Shown one piece after another: positions 42,563 through 50,971 of a DNA stretch of 64,000 nt. The stretch's first letter is position 1. Every line of letters starts with the position of its first letter. Made by a program: the position numbers and the translations under genes. The notes under the pieces were generated by a model, which ran no database searches, was not told the DNA's origin, and saw only the letters and a list, made by a program, of their open reading frames with translations. Origin of the DNA: Paenibacillus sp. SY21-1 (GTDB lineage Bacteria > Bacillota > Bacilli > Paenibacillales > Paenibacillaceae). The stretch is from assembly GCF_005222705.1 (NCBI RefSeq), contig NZ_STGF01000008.1, forward strand, positions 62,001-126,000, in the 5' to 3' direction.

Positions 42563-44854
42563 ATGATGAACAAAGAGCTTCCATATAATGAAAACTGGAT
42601 ATTTAAACAGGCTGACGATCCGTCGTTCGCCGCTCAGCCCATACAGGATGGACAACATGTCACTTTGCCGCATAGCTGGAACGCTTCGGATGGACAAGGG
42701 GAAAGCGAAGCCTATTATCGCGGAGCATGCTGGTATCAGCGCCTATTTCAGCTTGAAAGCGAGCATATGGGCAAGCAGATTTATTTGGAAATCGGCGCTG
42801 CAGGCAATAAGGGAGAGGTGTACGTCAACGGTCACCTTGCCGGCGAGAGCCGCTGCGGCTATGCGATGTTCCGGGTAGCTCTAAACCGGCTATTGCATGA
42901 GGGTGAAAATTTGATCTCGATTCGTGTAGATAACGGCTATGATAACGAGGTGCTGCCGCTGCTCGCGGATTTTACCTTCTACGGCGGTTTATATCGGGAG
43001 GTCAAGCTGCTGCTGCTGGATCATCTTCATTTCGATGTGATGGACAACGGCCGGGACGGCGTCTATGTGACACAAAAAAGAATCGGAGCAGGTCTTTTTG
43101 AGCTAACCGTTGAAGGACAAATCATCAATCACAGGGCTGCAAGGGAATCCGGCCGCGTACAATTGGAGCTGCGAAACCAGGAAGGCAAGACGGTCTGCGA
43201 GATTGGCGCAGACGTGACGCTGGAGAAAAATACGGCCTTTAAGCTTGTGCAGGAAATCGCTGATCCTGTGCTATGGCATGGAACAGAGCAGCCGTATCTA
43301 TATGAAGCTGTTGTCACGGTAGAATCCGAAGGAGAAGTGAAGGATCGCCGTTCTGTCGAAATAGGCTTTCGTACGATCCAGGCGACGACAGACAGGGGAA
43401 TCCTGCTGAATGACAAGCCGCTCAAGCTTAATGGAGTATGTCGGCACCAGGACTTCGGAGGCAAGGGGAATGCCATTACGAAAGCGGAGATGGAGCTTGA
43501 TATGGCACTAATTCGTGAGGTCGGAGCGAATAGCGTGCGACTTGCCCATTATCAGCACGATGATTACTTTTACCGGTTATGCGATCGCTACGGCTTGCTG
43601 GTGTGGGCGGAAATACCGTATATCAGTATTCCATCCACAAAAGATCCTCACAATCACAACGCATTTGAGCAGCTTGAACGTCTGATCAAGCAGGCTTACA
43701 ATCATTGCTCCATTTATTGCTGGGGCGTACAGAACGAAATCACCATTGCGGTGGAAACCGAGCACACGCATACAAACATTCAGAAGCTTGTGCAACTGGC
43801 CAAGCAATTGGACCCCAATCGAATGACCGTACAGGCGAACATCAACGGGGTGGCGGACGAGAGCGTAATTAACAGCTATACCGATATGATCGGCTACAAC
43901 CTGTACTATGGCTGGTATTACGGAGAAATCAAAGATTTGGGGGATCGGTTCGATTCCTTTCATCGGGCCAACCCCGAGATACCGCTTATCCTGTCGGAGT
44001 ATGGCGTCGACACCAATCCGCGTTTTCATTCTTATACGCCCAAGGTGCAGGATTATTCAGAGGAATATCAGCTGATGTTCCATCACAATGCCCTTGATTC
44101 CATTGCGTCCCGTCCGTTTGTGCAAGGCGGGTATGTCTGGAACATGTTCGACTTCGGCAGCGCGAATCGCCATGAAGGCGGAGTGAGAGGCCGGAATCAG
44201 AAAGGGCTTGTGACCATTGACCGCAAGCTGAAGAAGGATGCTTTTTTCCTGTATAAGGCTTATTGGAGCGATGAGCCGTTCGTTCATTTAACCGGCCGGC
44301 GGTTCGCAGAGCGTCATCAGGCGCAGAACGAAATAACGGTGCTGACCAATCTGCGGCATATTCGTATGTACAACAACGGGAAGCTTGTCGCCGAAATGCG
44401 CAGCGATGCGAAGGTGAAGGTAGCTCATGAGGTTACGCTGTACGAAGGAAACAATTTGATTAAGGTTGAAGGGTACGGCGAATCCGGTTCCCTGTATACC
44501 GATGAAATGACTCTGCAGCTGGTGTCTAAGGCGAACCCTGCCTACGAATATGTAAAGCCTGAATCGGGTGCGCATGTGGTGAATTGGTTTGAGCAGTTTG
44601 ATCTTAGCGATACGGAGGAGTTAAAGCTGAGAGAAGGATATTATTCGACCTTTGATACGATTGACGAATTGTTTGAAAATGAGCAAGCACAAGCGGTGTT
44701 TGTGAAATACTTTGCCCATGTAACGGATAATCCATTTTTTGAAGTCACCCGATCGGTCATGTCTATTGAAAAAATGGCCCAGCTCACTTTTTACAACATT
44801 CCTCCCGAGCTTTTGAATGTGATCAACAAGGAATTAAACGCGATACCTAAATAG
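42563..44854 (+). CDS. GH2-family beta-galactosidase-like enzyme
   Basis: The 763-residue cytoplasmic enzyme has a sugar-binding domain with LPHSWNASDG (about 35-44) and FYGGLYREV, an Ig-like domain, and a TIM barrel with Glu392 (VQNEITI) as acid/base and Glu479 (LSEYG) as nucleophile; GVCRHQDFGG is the GH2 signature. NQKGLVTIDRKLKKDAFFLYK near 570 is typical of the short beta-galactosidases of polysaccharide loci. The C-terminal ~110 residues are an extra helical domain. It is the last gene of the YesMN-ABC locus and would cut the imported oligosaccharide. Start is ATG 42563 behind GGGGGA. Confidence 0.88.
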   Translation: MMNKELPYNENWIFKQADDPSFAAQPIQDGQHVTLPHSWNASDGQGESEAYYRGACWYQRLFQLESEHMGKQIYLEIGAAGNKGEVYVNGHLAGESRCGYAMFRVALNRLLHEGENLISIRVDNGYDNEVLPLLADFTFYGGLYREVKLLLLDHLHFDVMDNGRDGVYVTQKRIGAGLFELTVEGQIINHRAARESGRVQLELRNQEGKTVCEIGADVTLEKNTAFKLVQEIADPVLWHGTEQPYLYEAVVTVESEGEVKDRRSVEIGFRTIQATTDRGILLNDKPLKLNGVCRHQDFGGKGNAITKAEMELDMALIREVGANSVRLAHYQHDDYFYRLCDRYGLLVWAEIPYISIPSTKDPHNHNAFEQLERLIKQAYNHCSIYCWGVQNEITIAVETEHTHTNIQKLVQLAKQLDPNRMTVQANINGVADESVINSYTDMIGYNLYYGWYYGEIKDLGDRFDSFHRANPEIPLILSEYGVDTNPRFHSYTPKVQDYSEEYQLMFHHNALDSIASRPFVQGGYVWNMFDFGSANRHEGGVRGRNQKGLVTIDRKLKKDAFFLYKAYWSDEPFVHLTGRRFAERHQAQNEITVLTNLRHIRMYNNGKLVAEMRSDAKVKVAHEVTLYEGNNLIKVEGYGESGSLYTDEMTLQLVSKANPAYEYVKPESGAHVVNWFEQFDLSDTEELKLREGYYSTFDTIDELFENEQAQAVFVKYFAHVTDNPFFEVTRSVMSIEKMAQLTFYNIPPELLNVINKELNAIPK

Positions 44855-44912
44855 GAGAGATAGAAATAGCAGCGCCAAGAAGATGCCCCTTGCGACACCT
44901 TTGTCTGATGGA

Positions 44913-44954
44913 AAGAGCAGCCATTATGCATAAGCAGAAGGCTGCTCTTCTTTC
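44913..44954 (+). terminator. Terminator after the GH2 gene
   Basis: AAGAGCAGCC (44913-44922) pairs with GGCTGCTCTT (44940-44949), followed by CTTTC. It closes the sugar-use locus. Confidence 0.7.
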
Positions 44955-45140
44955 GTGTATAATGTCCCAAAAAACATTCGCAAACGAATAAAAGGGCGTT
45001 CACCAGGATAGTTAACACTTGCATGAGTAAAAGGGAAATAATATTTTTCGTGATCTATCAATGAATGGACCCGTTATGGTATGTTAAGGGGAAATACCTT
45101 TACTCAGTAATTTTCAGAGGAAATGGAGGAGGAAGCAGCG

Positions 45141-45983
45141 ATGAGAGCAAAAATCTGTTTAATAACGGGAGCGAATTCAGGAATAGGCTATGAGACGGCA
45201 AAAGGTTTGGCCATGCAAGGGCATCATATCCTGATGGTATGCCGGGATCAGCAACGGGGAGCAGAAGCACAACAAGCCATCCAAGATCAGGCCCAAAATG
45301 CAAACGTGGACTTGCTTGTTGCCGACTTGTCTTCCCAAAAGGACATCCGGCGTTTGGCTCAGCAAGTTCATGAACGCTATGGCAAGCTGGATGTCTTGAT
45401 CCATAACGCTGGCGGGCTATTCGGCAGTTACAAAACAAGCGTAGACGGTTTCGAGCAAACCTTTGCAGTCAACTATTTGGCTCCTTTTTTATTGACACAG
45501 CTACTGCTTGATTTGGTGAGAGCATCCGGTGGGGGCAGAATTATTCATGTTGCTTCGATCATGCAGGCCAAGCAATTCGTGCTGAGCGAAGCGGCTCATC
45601 CTTCCTTGCGTACATATAACAGCATGAATGCCTATCGAGCGGCAAAAACGGCCGTTCTTATGATGACCTATCATTTGGCCAAGCAGACAGAGGGCAGCGG
45701 AGTTACCGTTAATGCTCTGCATCCCGGAGTTATCTATACGCCACAATCGGCCAGAATTGTGCCTTCGTTTATAAGGCCCTTAATGAAGCTGTTTATGCAA
45801 ACGCCTGAGCAAGGCGCGCGTACCTCCATCTACCTGGCTACCTCTGCTGAAGTCAGCAAGACAACCGGCTCCTTTTTTAAAGCTACGCAAACCGCACGCA
45901 CGGTACCTGTGTCGTACGATTTGGAAAAGCAGCAGGAATTATACCGTCAGAGTATGCTATGGACGGGATTGATAGCAGAATAG
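45141..45983 (+). CDS. Short-chain dehydrogenase/reductase (retinol-dehydrogenase-like SDR)
   Basis: The 280-residue oxidoreductase has the nucleotide motif TGANSGIG at about 9-16, HNAGG near 87, ASI with the catalytic Ser around 139 and Tyr-x3-Lys in AYRAAKTAV (about 171-179). The C-terminal HPGVIYTPQSARIVP is usual for this subgroup, which reduces or oxidises lipophilic alcohols and ketones. The substrate is not predictable. ATG 45141 lies after GGAGGAGGA; the earlier ATG at 45123 contains this ribosome site and is rejected. It stands alone. Confidence 0.87.
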   Translation: MRAKICLITGANSGIGYETAKGLAMQGHHILMVCRDQQRGAEAQQAIQDQAQNANVDLLVADLSSQKDIRRLAQQVHERYGKLDVLIHNAGGLFGSYKTSVDGFEQTFAVNYLAPFLLTQLLLDLVRASGGGRIIHVASIMQAKQFVLSEAAHPSLRTYNSMNAYRAAKTAVLMMTYHLAKQTEGSGVTVNALHPGVIYTPQSARIVPSFIRPLMKLFMQTPEQGARTSIYLATSAEVSKTTGSFFKATQTARTVPVSYDLEKQQELYRQSMLWTGLIAE

Positions 45984-46129
45984 CGCAATCAGTAACAGAC
46001 CGACCATTCGCCTATCTTTTTGCCGGAAGCGGGAACATCCCTTTTTTTATGGTGCGCAAAAATGAATTTTTTAAAGAGAAAAATAGAAAATAACCCCGGT
46101 TTAATAGAGAACGGAGATTGATAGTGAGG

Positions 46130-46170
46130 ATAAGACGGCAGCCAGCGAAATGGCCGCCGTCTTATTTTTT
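46130..46170 (+). terminator. Strong terminator after the SDR gene
   Basis: ATAAGACGGC-n-GCC (46130-46143) pairs with GGC-n-GCCGTCTTAT (46152-46165), followed by T-run to 46170. The 147 bases between the SDR stop and this hairpin hold only A/T-rich sequence without a gene I can support. Confidence 0.85.
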
Positions 46171-46193
46171 AAAGTTCGTGTTAGAGCAAGTTA

Positions 46194-46243
46194 TTGACAA
46201 TTCATCTACTGCGTGATACTTTATAGCTGTAGTAAGTATTACT
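46194..46243 (+). promoter_or_regulatory. Promoter and putative PadR operator
   Basis: TTGACA (46194-46199), a 17-base spacer and TACTTT (46217-46222) form the promoter. AGTAA-GTA-TTACT (46231-46243) is a perfect inverted repeat just downstream, placed for repression by the PadR protein encoded next. Confidence 0.55.
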
Positions 46244-46280
46244 GAATACCGGTGGTGCAGAATAGCAAGGAGTGATGGCG

Positions 46281-46607
46281 TTGGAGAACCTGACGGAAAT
46301 GCTTAAAGGCGTGCTTGAGGGCTGTATTCTTGAAATAATAAGCCGCAAAGAAACCTATGGCTACGAAATTACGCGGAAATTGAACGCCCTCGGCTTCACG
46401 GATGTTGTTGAGGGAACGGTGTACACCATCCTGATCCGGCTGGAAAAAAACAAGCTGGTGGAAATCACCAAGAAGCCCTCCGATATGGGACCGCCGCGAA
46501 AGTTTTTTGCGATTAATGACGTGGGCCGCGAGGAGCTGCAAAGGTTCTGGGAAAAATGGGCGTTCGTTTCGTCTAAGATGAACGAATTAAAGGAGCGGGA
46601 ACAATGA
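46281..46607 (+). CDS. PadR-family transcriptional regulator
   Basis: The 108-residue winged-helix regulator reads ENLTEMLKGVLEGCILEII, then YGYEITRKLNALGF, VVEGTVYTILIRLEKNKLV and the wing KKPSDMGPPRKFF, all standard for PadR proteins that pair with DUF1048 genes. Start is TTG 46281, eight bases after AAGGAG; ATG 46275 is only two bases after it. The stop overlaps the start of the next frame (ATGA), as expected for the usual PadR-DUF1048 operon, but that next gene is broken. Confidence 0.85.
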   Translation: MENLTEMLKGVLEGCILEIISRKETYGYEITRKLNALGFTDVVEGTVYTILIRLEKNKLVEITKKPSDMGPPRKFFAINDVGREELQRFWEKWAFVSSKMNELKEREQ

Positions 46608-46716
46608 ATTTTTGGGAGAAGATTACGGGCAGCGACATGTAGAAGGAGCAAAATCTTACCGGGATAAGTGGCGCGAGCAACTCAACCACAATATTTCAAA
46701 AAAATTAGGCAAATAG
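46604..46716 (+). pseudogene. DUF1048-family gene with internal deletion
   Basis: The frame opens with ATG 46604 overlapping the padR stop and reads MNFWEKITGSDM, the typical DUF1048 N-terminus, then hits TAG at 46640. In another frame the sequence from 46642 reads EGAKSYRDKWREQLNHN then ISKKLGK and a stop at 46714-46716, the typical DUF1048 C-terminus. About 75-80 central residues that intact relatives have are missing. A deletion, perhaps between short AAGGAG repeats (one copy stands at the joint, 46643-46648), removed them and shifted the frame. It should make no functional protein. Confidence 0.8.
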
Positions 46717-46725
46717 GGGGACCAT

Positions 46726-47061
46726 ATGAGCATACAAGATATCATTGAAGGCAAGAAAAAGTGGAGAGCGCACATGGCGCGTGTCAAAGCACTGCCAAAG
46801 GATTATCAGATTGTGTACAAAGAAATGCAAAAATATTTCTTTAAGGTCGGTCCTGTCGAGTTAACCGATACAACGGGTTTGCTATCGGGCATTATCGATT
46901 TTTTTGAGGAGGGCGCGCTTTTGGGAAAAGGGGTGCTTGAAGTGACGGGTAATGATGTAGCGTTCTTCTGCGACGAGTTAATTAAGGATTCAAAAACGTA
47001 TGCTGACCTTTATCAACAATCCATTGATCAAGAAGGCAAGTCGCCAGCAGGGAATGGGTAG
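46726..47061 (+). CDS. DUF1048-family protein, second copy, with altered C-terminus
   Basis: The 111-residue protein has WRAHMARVKALPKDYQIVYKEMQ, then LLSGIIDFFEEGALLGKGV and FCDELIKDSKTYADLYQQSIDQE, the helical DUF1048 pattern. These proteins are encoded with PadR regulators and have no established function. The last eight residues (GKSPAGNG) do not look like the family; from about base 47028 the sequence, in another frame, is SLH-domain coding. So the original 3' end was probably lost and replaced at a deletion joint. Ribosome site GGGGGA is close to ATG 46726. Confidence 0.75.
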   Translation: MSIQDIIEGKKKWRAHMARVKALPKDYQIVYKEMQKYFFKVGPVELTDTTGLLSGIIDFFEEGALLGKGVLEVTGNDVAFFCDELIKDSKTYADLYQQSIDQEGKSPAGNG

Positions 47062-47522
47062 CGCGCCTGGTCGTCAATTCGCGGTATGAGGAAATACTCG
47101 TGAAATATCTGTCAACGACACCTGCATCGTTTGCGGATAACGCCGAGATATCGCAGGAAATGCTTGGGCATGTCAATGTTGCTGTCGACTACAGCTTTCT
47201 CAAAGGCTTTTCAGATGGGACATTTCAGCCTAAATCGTTCATTACTCGGGCGCAAATGACGGTCATTTTGAGCAAAGCCTTTAAATTGACAACGGCTGGG
47301 AATGAACAGCTCGTCGCTTTACAGCTCATAAAGATTGACAATGACAAGCTGATCCTTGGCGAACCTGATCGCAGCCAAACCTTTAAGTGGAATGAACAGA
47401 CTGTTTTTTTCGATTCTCTCTCTAATAAGGAAGTGGAGCCCTCCGATTATTTGGCCCGGCAGCTGGTTACTCTGTTAATCGATGGCGAAACCGTACTGAT
47501 GGCGGAAGGCGTGATCCAATAG
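47028..47522 (+). pseudogene. 5'-truncated SLH-domain (surface-layer homology) protein gene
   Basis: The frame is open from 47028 and begins in mid-domain: ASREWVARLVVNSRYEEIL is the tail of one repeat, and FADNAEISQEM to GFSDGTFQPKSFITRAQMTVIL (about 47131-47274) is a good SLH repeat. The remaining ~85 residues are polar. No signal peptide or start codon precedes it, and the first bases lie inside the DUF1048 gene. A GTG at 47100 with TGAGGA upstream could still drive translation of a 140-residue piece, but it would not be exported. SLH repeats normally bind secondary wall polymers outside the cell, so this remnant is likely dead. Confidence 0.75.
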
Positions 47523-47554
47523 CCTAGTTTCGTTTGCTGATTTAAGAAAAGCGT

Positions 47555-47746
47555 TTAATAAATGTAAATAATATAGGTTCCTATCAATAATAATCCAATT
47601 ATCAATAAAAACAAACATCCGAACCATGAACTATTATGATTGGAATTGCGGGGATGACGCCTTCCCTGACCGTGCCCATGATTATATTGACGTACAGGTT
47701 CTTTTACTACATTTCTTACATTTCTTTTAGAACTCCAACGACCCAC
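47555..47746 (-). CDS. Small membrane protein, 63 aa, unknown function
   Basis: The product has a basic, His/Gly/Arg-rich N-terminal half (GRWSSKRNVRNVVKEP, then YNHGHGQGRRHPRN) and one C-terminal membrane helix (WFGCLFLLIIGLLLIGTYIIYIY). The GTG at 47746 has GGGGG seven bases upstream; the frame extends to a TTG at 47797 without a ribosome site. I do not recognise a family. The base composition around it is clearly more A/T-rich than the flanking core genes. Confidence 0.5.
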   Translation of the reverse strand: MGRWSSKRNVRNVVKEPVRQYNHGHGQGRRHPRNSNHNSSWFGCLFLLIIGLLLIGTYIIYIY

Positions 47747-47970
47747 TAAATGACCCCCAGCATGAGATGTTAGTATTATGTTAGTGCAATCATACAACAG
47801 AAATTAAACGATTGAAATAGAACGTACGATCTTGCTTGAGAATGGTTGATACGTGAGTGAGGCAGAGCTTAACTAACATATCGCGCTTTGAGGGATAAAA
47901 TACTTAATAGATTCTCAGAGCATAGAGCACAAGCTGGCGGTTTTGAAACATTGAAATCATACAGAGTTAG

Positions 47971-48003
47971 AGCTGTGGGGGAGGTGTTCCTGCGGCTTTT
48001 TTT
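47971..48003 (+). terminator. Orphan plus-strand terminator-like hairpin
   Basis: AGCTGTGGGG (47971-47980) can pair with TCCTGCGGCT (about 47988-47996, several G-U pairs) and is followed by eight T. No plus-strand gene ends within the preceding 440 bases, so it may end a small non-coding transcript. Confidence 0.45.
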
Positions 48004-48133
48004 GATTTTCATTAACTTAACATGAACATTAATTCATGCTGTTTATTTTGAAAATTTGGGTAACAATCGGCCAACAACTTTAAAATGGAACGAGAAGAAA
48101 AATTAATTAACCCGCATGAAATAAGGGGAAAAC

Positions 48134-48165
48134 AAAAAAAATCGGAGTCCTATTGCTAGGACTCC
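48134..48165 (-). terminator. Minus-strand terminator-like hairpin
   Basis: GGAGTCCTA (48144-48152) pairs perfectly with TAGGACTCC (48157-48165) around a four-base loop; on the minus strand it is followed by CGA and a run of eight T. No minus-strand gene lies upstream of it. Confidence 0.5.
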
Positions 48166-48391
48166 TTTCATGGGAGAGGAGAAACCGGACGAAGAGCTTA
48201 TGGGGAAACGTAAGTCTTCTCCGCGGTTGTCTACGGCATCTCTCGACGCCGATGATATTAGGTTGTCCGGTTGCAGGGAAATTATACATGGGGAGCCAAA
48301 AAATCATTTTGACGTTGCGTCCTGCGCTTTATTCGTGAAGGGAATGTATGGTACGATAGGCGGGGAATGAGAGAGAAGGGGGCAAGCAGCT

Positions 48392-48985
48392 GTGAGAGTC
48401 ATTGCAGGCGAGGCAAGGGGCCGCGCGCTGAAGGCTGTTCCCGGAATGAATACGAGACCGACGACGGATAAGGTGAAAGAAGCGATTTTTAGCATGATTG
48501 GGCCTTATTTTGATGGAGGAATGGCGCTCGATTTATTTGCAGGGACAGGTGGATTAGGCATCGAAGCGTGGAGCAGAGGAATAGAGCGAACGGTTTTTGT
48601 CGATAGAGAAAAGGTGAGCGTCGACACGATTCGTCACAATGCGGAAGCGGTGCGGATGGGGAACGCCGCCGAAATTTACCGAAATGATGCGGAGCGGGCC
48701 GTAAAAGCGCTGGCGAAGCGGGGCCGGAGGTTTCGGCTTGTTTTTTTGGACCCCCCCTACAAGCTGGTGAATATGGATGAAATGCTGGGCCAGCTGGCGG
48801 AGCTCGATCTGCTCGAGCAAGGCGCAATTGTCGTGATCGAGCACGATGCGGAGCATGCGTATCCGGAGCGGCATGGCCGATTTGTTCAATTCAAGTATGC
48901 CAAGTACGGCGACACCGCCGTTTCCATATATGATTACAACGATGATGATAGCGCGAATGGGAGTGCAGCCGATGACAACAATTAA
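48392..48985 (+). CDS. rsmD: 16S rRNA (guanine-966-N2)-methyltransferase
   Basis: The 197-residue methyltransferase uses S-adenosylmethionine to methylate a guanine in the small-subunit head. The start [12 protein letters not shown], the SAM motif [18 protein letters not shown] (about 46-63) and the catalytic LDPPY (near 123) are all present. The last ~15 residues are an acidic, Asn-rich tail. GTG 48392 has GGGGG upstream. It overlaps coaD by 14 bases, the conserved rsmD-coaD arrangement of Firmicutes (ylbH-ylbI in Bacillus). Confidence 0.92.
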   Translation: MRVIAGEARGRALKAVPGMNTRPTTDKVKEAIFSMIGPYFDGGMALDLFAGTGGLGIEAWSRGIERTVFVDREKVSVDTIRHNAEAVRMGNAAEIYRNDAERAVKALAKRGRRFRLVFLDPPYKLVNMDEMLGQLAELDLLEQGAIVVIEHDAEHAYPERHGRFVQFKYAKYGDTAVSIYDYNDDDSANGSAADDNN

Positions 48986-49475
48986 ACAAGAACGAGTAGC
49001 CGTGTATCCGGGTTCTTTTGATCCGGTGACGTATGGGCATTTGGATATTATTCGAAGGTCTGCTCGGCAGTACGATCGTTTGATTGTAGCCGTGTTGAAT
49101 AATACGAGCAAAAATCCGCTGTTTTCCGTCGAGGAGCGCAAAGAGATGCTTGCGGAGGTCACGCAGGACATTCCGAATGTAGAAATCGACAGCTTTCGGG
49201 ATTTGCTGGTCCGCTTTATGAAAAGCAGGCAAGCCAATGTCATCATCCGCGGCATCCGTTCGGTAACGGATTTTGAATACGAGCTGCAGCTTGCGTCTAC
49301 AAACCATTTGCTGGATGATGAAATTGATACCGTTTTTATGATGACCAATCCGAAATATTCGTATTTGAGCTCCAGCATCGTAAAGGAAATCGCCCGTTTT
49401 AACGGCGAGGTGCGCGAGCTTGTGCCGCACAGCGTAGAGCAGCGAATGAAGGCGAAGTATAAAGATCCTATCTAA
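48972..49475 (+). CDS. coaD: Phosphopantetheine adenylyltransferase
   Basis: The 167-residue enzyme carries out the fourth step of coenzyme A synthesis: it joins AMP from ATP to 4'-phosphopantetheine. The nucleotidyltransferase motifs are [15 protein letters not shown] (about 12-26, with T/HxGH) and [13 protein letters not shown] (about 128-140, the ISSS/T loop); [13 protein letters not shown] is also typical. ATG 48972 has GGGAG eight bases upstream and lies inside rsmD, so the two are coupled. The product supplies CoA for the acyl-carrier pathway encoded further right. Confidence 0.94.
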   Translation: MTTIKQERVAVYPGSFDPVTYGHLDIIRRSARQYDRLIVAVLNNTSKNPLFSVEERKEMLAEVTQDIPNVEIDSFRDLLVRFMKSRQANVIIRGIRSVTDFEYELQLASTNHLLDDEIDTVFMMTNPKYSYLSSSIVKEIARFNGEVRELVPHSVEQRMKAKYKDPI

Positions 49476-49493
49476 GCTTAAGCGTTTCGTTCT

Positions 49494-50885
49494 TCATTTT
49501 GACTTTAGCGAGCGCCGGATGGGAAGCGTCAGGAGCATGACGGCTGCAATGATGCACAGGCAGGTCGCCGCTGAATAAAGCCATAGCGAAGGCAAGCTCG
49601 AGGCGCGTACGACCAGCTCGTTTCCGAGGGGCCATAATCGTTCCTGTCCCGTAAAGGCAGGCACGGCTTCCGGCGCCAAAAAACGGCGGAGCAGCGCGGT
49701 CGCGGGCTGCCACAGCAGCAGCAGGCATACGGCGGCAAGCAGTGCATGCACGGCGCGAGCGGCGACAAACGGGAGCAGGCGAAGGTCCGTGCCGGCCACA
49801 TAATAGCCGGCCTGCATAATGCCGGAGAGCCCGGTCCAGGCGAGCACGGCGGCAACGGCGGCGGCGCTGGCCAGCAGGCCGGCGCCAGGGCCGTCCCAGC
49901 TCGCAGCCGCATAGGCGCCGAGATGGCCCTCCAGCAAAGCTTGAAGCGCAAAGCCAAGCTTCAGGCGGTTAAGCAGCGGCGAGAGCAGCGGAGCGGCGAG
50001 GGCCGCAAGGACGGCGGCGAAGATCATAAAACCGCCGACGACCATGAGCTTTTGCACGCTTGCGGTAACGGAATCGCCAAGCGCTTTCCCTAAGCTGCGG
50101 CCATCCTGCTCGCGGCCAAGGCTCATCGCATGAGCTGCGCTTGCAAGCAGTCCCATGCGTCTAGAGGGATGAATGGCTGAGGCATTTACATTCCCTTTTG
50201 GACTGTCAATGGGAGTCGCGGGGAGAATTCCTGTTGAGGAAAATGCGGTTTGATTGCGCAGAGCGTATCTATCTGACGTAGAACCCGCGCGCGACACAGC
50301 GCCATCTGGGGGGGATGCTGTACTGCTGTCTAGCTCCCACGGGGCTGTGGCGTCAATGCTTGCATGGTCCTTGCGGCCATTGAGCCAGGCTGTGAGCAGC
50401 ATGAGCAGGATCGCTGACAGCCAAACGGAGGCGCCGATCAGGATGGCGGCAACGGGCTGCCGTAAAAATCCCGCGCCGAGCACGACGAGGATAAAAAGCG
50501 GATTAGGCATATGGGACAGGGCTAGCAGACGCTGGCCCTGTTGTTTGGTTACGATTTGCCGCTTTCTCAAGGAAGCGGCTGCTTCCGCTCCCGCCGGATA
50601 GCCGCCGAGCCACCCGAGTATGATGGTGAGGGCCGACTCCCCCGGCAGACGCAACAGCCTGGTCGTAACGGGGGCGATAAGCGCCGCGAACGCATGCGCC
50701 AGCCCGAAGGCGGCGATCAGCTCGAATAGCACGAGAAACGGCAGCAAGCCGGGAAACACGATGTTCCACCAGACCGTCAATCCCTGTAGCGAGGCCTGAA
50801 ATGCGATATCCGGGGATACAATGATCGCTGCGACAAGCAGAATGGATACGAACGCCAGCAGGACGGTTTTGGCCAATGCCTTCAA
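49494..50885 (-). CDS. ylbJ: Sporulation integral membrane protein YlbJ
   Basis: The 463-residue polytopic protein of the nucleoside-recognition/gate family fits YlbJ, needed for spore-cortex formation in Bacillus. Typical stretches are WWNIVFPGLLPFLVLFEL (about 39-56), GWLGGYPAGAEAAA (gate motif, about 91-104) and LALSHMPNPLFI. A polar insert of about 70 residues (175-255) splits the helices and is rich in Ser, Asp and Arg; it is longer than I would expect. It converges on coaD with 18 bases between the stops. Confidence 0.85.
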   Translation of the reverse strand: MKALAKTVLLAFVSILLVAAIIVSPDIAFQASLQGLTVWWNIVFPGLLPFLVLFELIAAFGLAHAFAALIAPVTTRLLRLPGESALTIILGWLGGYPAGAEAAASLRKRQIVTKQQGQRLLALSHMPNPLFILVVLGAGFLRQPVAAILIGASVWLSAILLMLLTAWLNGRKDHASIDATAPWELDSSTASPPDGAVSRAGSTSDRYALRNQTAFSSTGILPATPIDSPKGNVNASAIHPSRRMGLLASAAHAMSLGREQDGRSLGKALGDSVTASVQKLMVVGGFMIFAAVLAALAAPLLSPLLNRLKLGFALQALLEGHLGAYAAASWDGPGAGLLASAAAVAAVLAWTGLSGIMQAGYYVAGTDLRLLPFVAARAVHALLAAVCLLLLWQPATALLRRFLAPEAVPAFTGQERLWPLGNELVVRASSLPSLWLYSAATCLCIIAAVMLLTLPIRRSLKSK

Positions 50886-50971
50886 CTCCTTGCGCCAGAA
50901 TAGATATGGACGGGCAACCGTCTATGCTATTAGTACGCAAAGCTTGCCCAACATAGACCAAAGCCCATAGC

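Larger units (their letters stand above)
47747..48391. other. Gene-poor, A/T-rich intergenic stretch
   Basis: About 645 bases hold no gene I can support. Visible are two terminator-like hairpins (listed separately) and a TACGAT (48352-48357) that could be the -10 of the rsmD promoter. An ATG-led 66-codon frame (48170-48370) has no ribosome site and overlaps that promoter region. Confidence 0.5.

Noticed and set aside
48170-48370. 66-codon frame before rsmD
   Set aside because: No ribosome site, no recognisable features, and it overlaps the probable rsmD promoter region.
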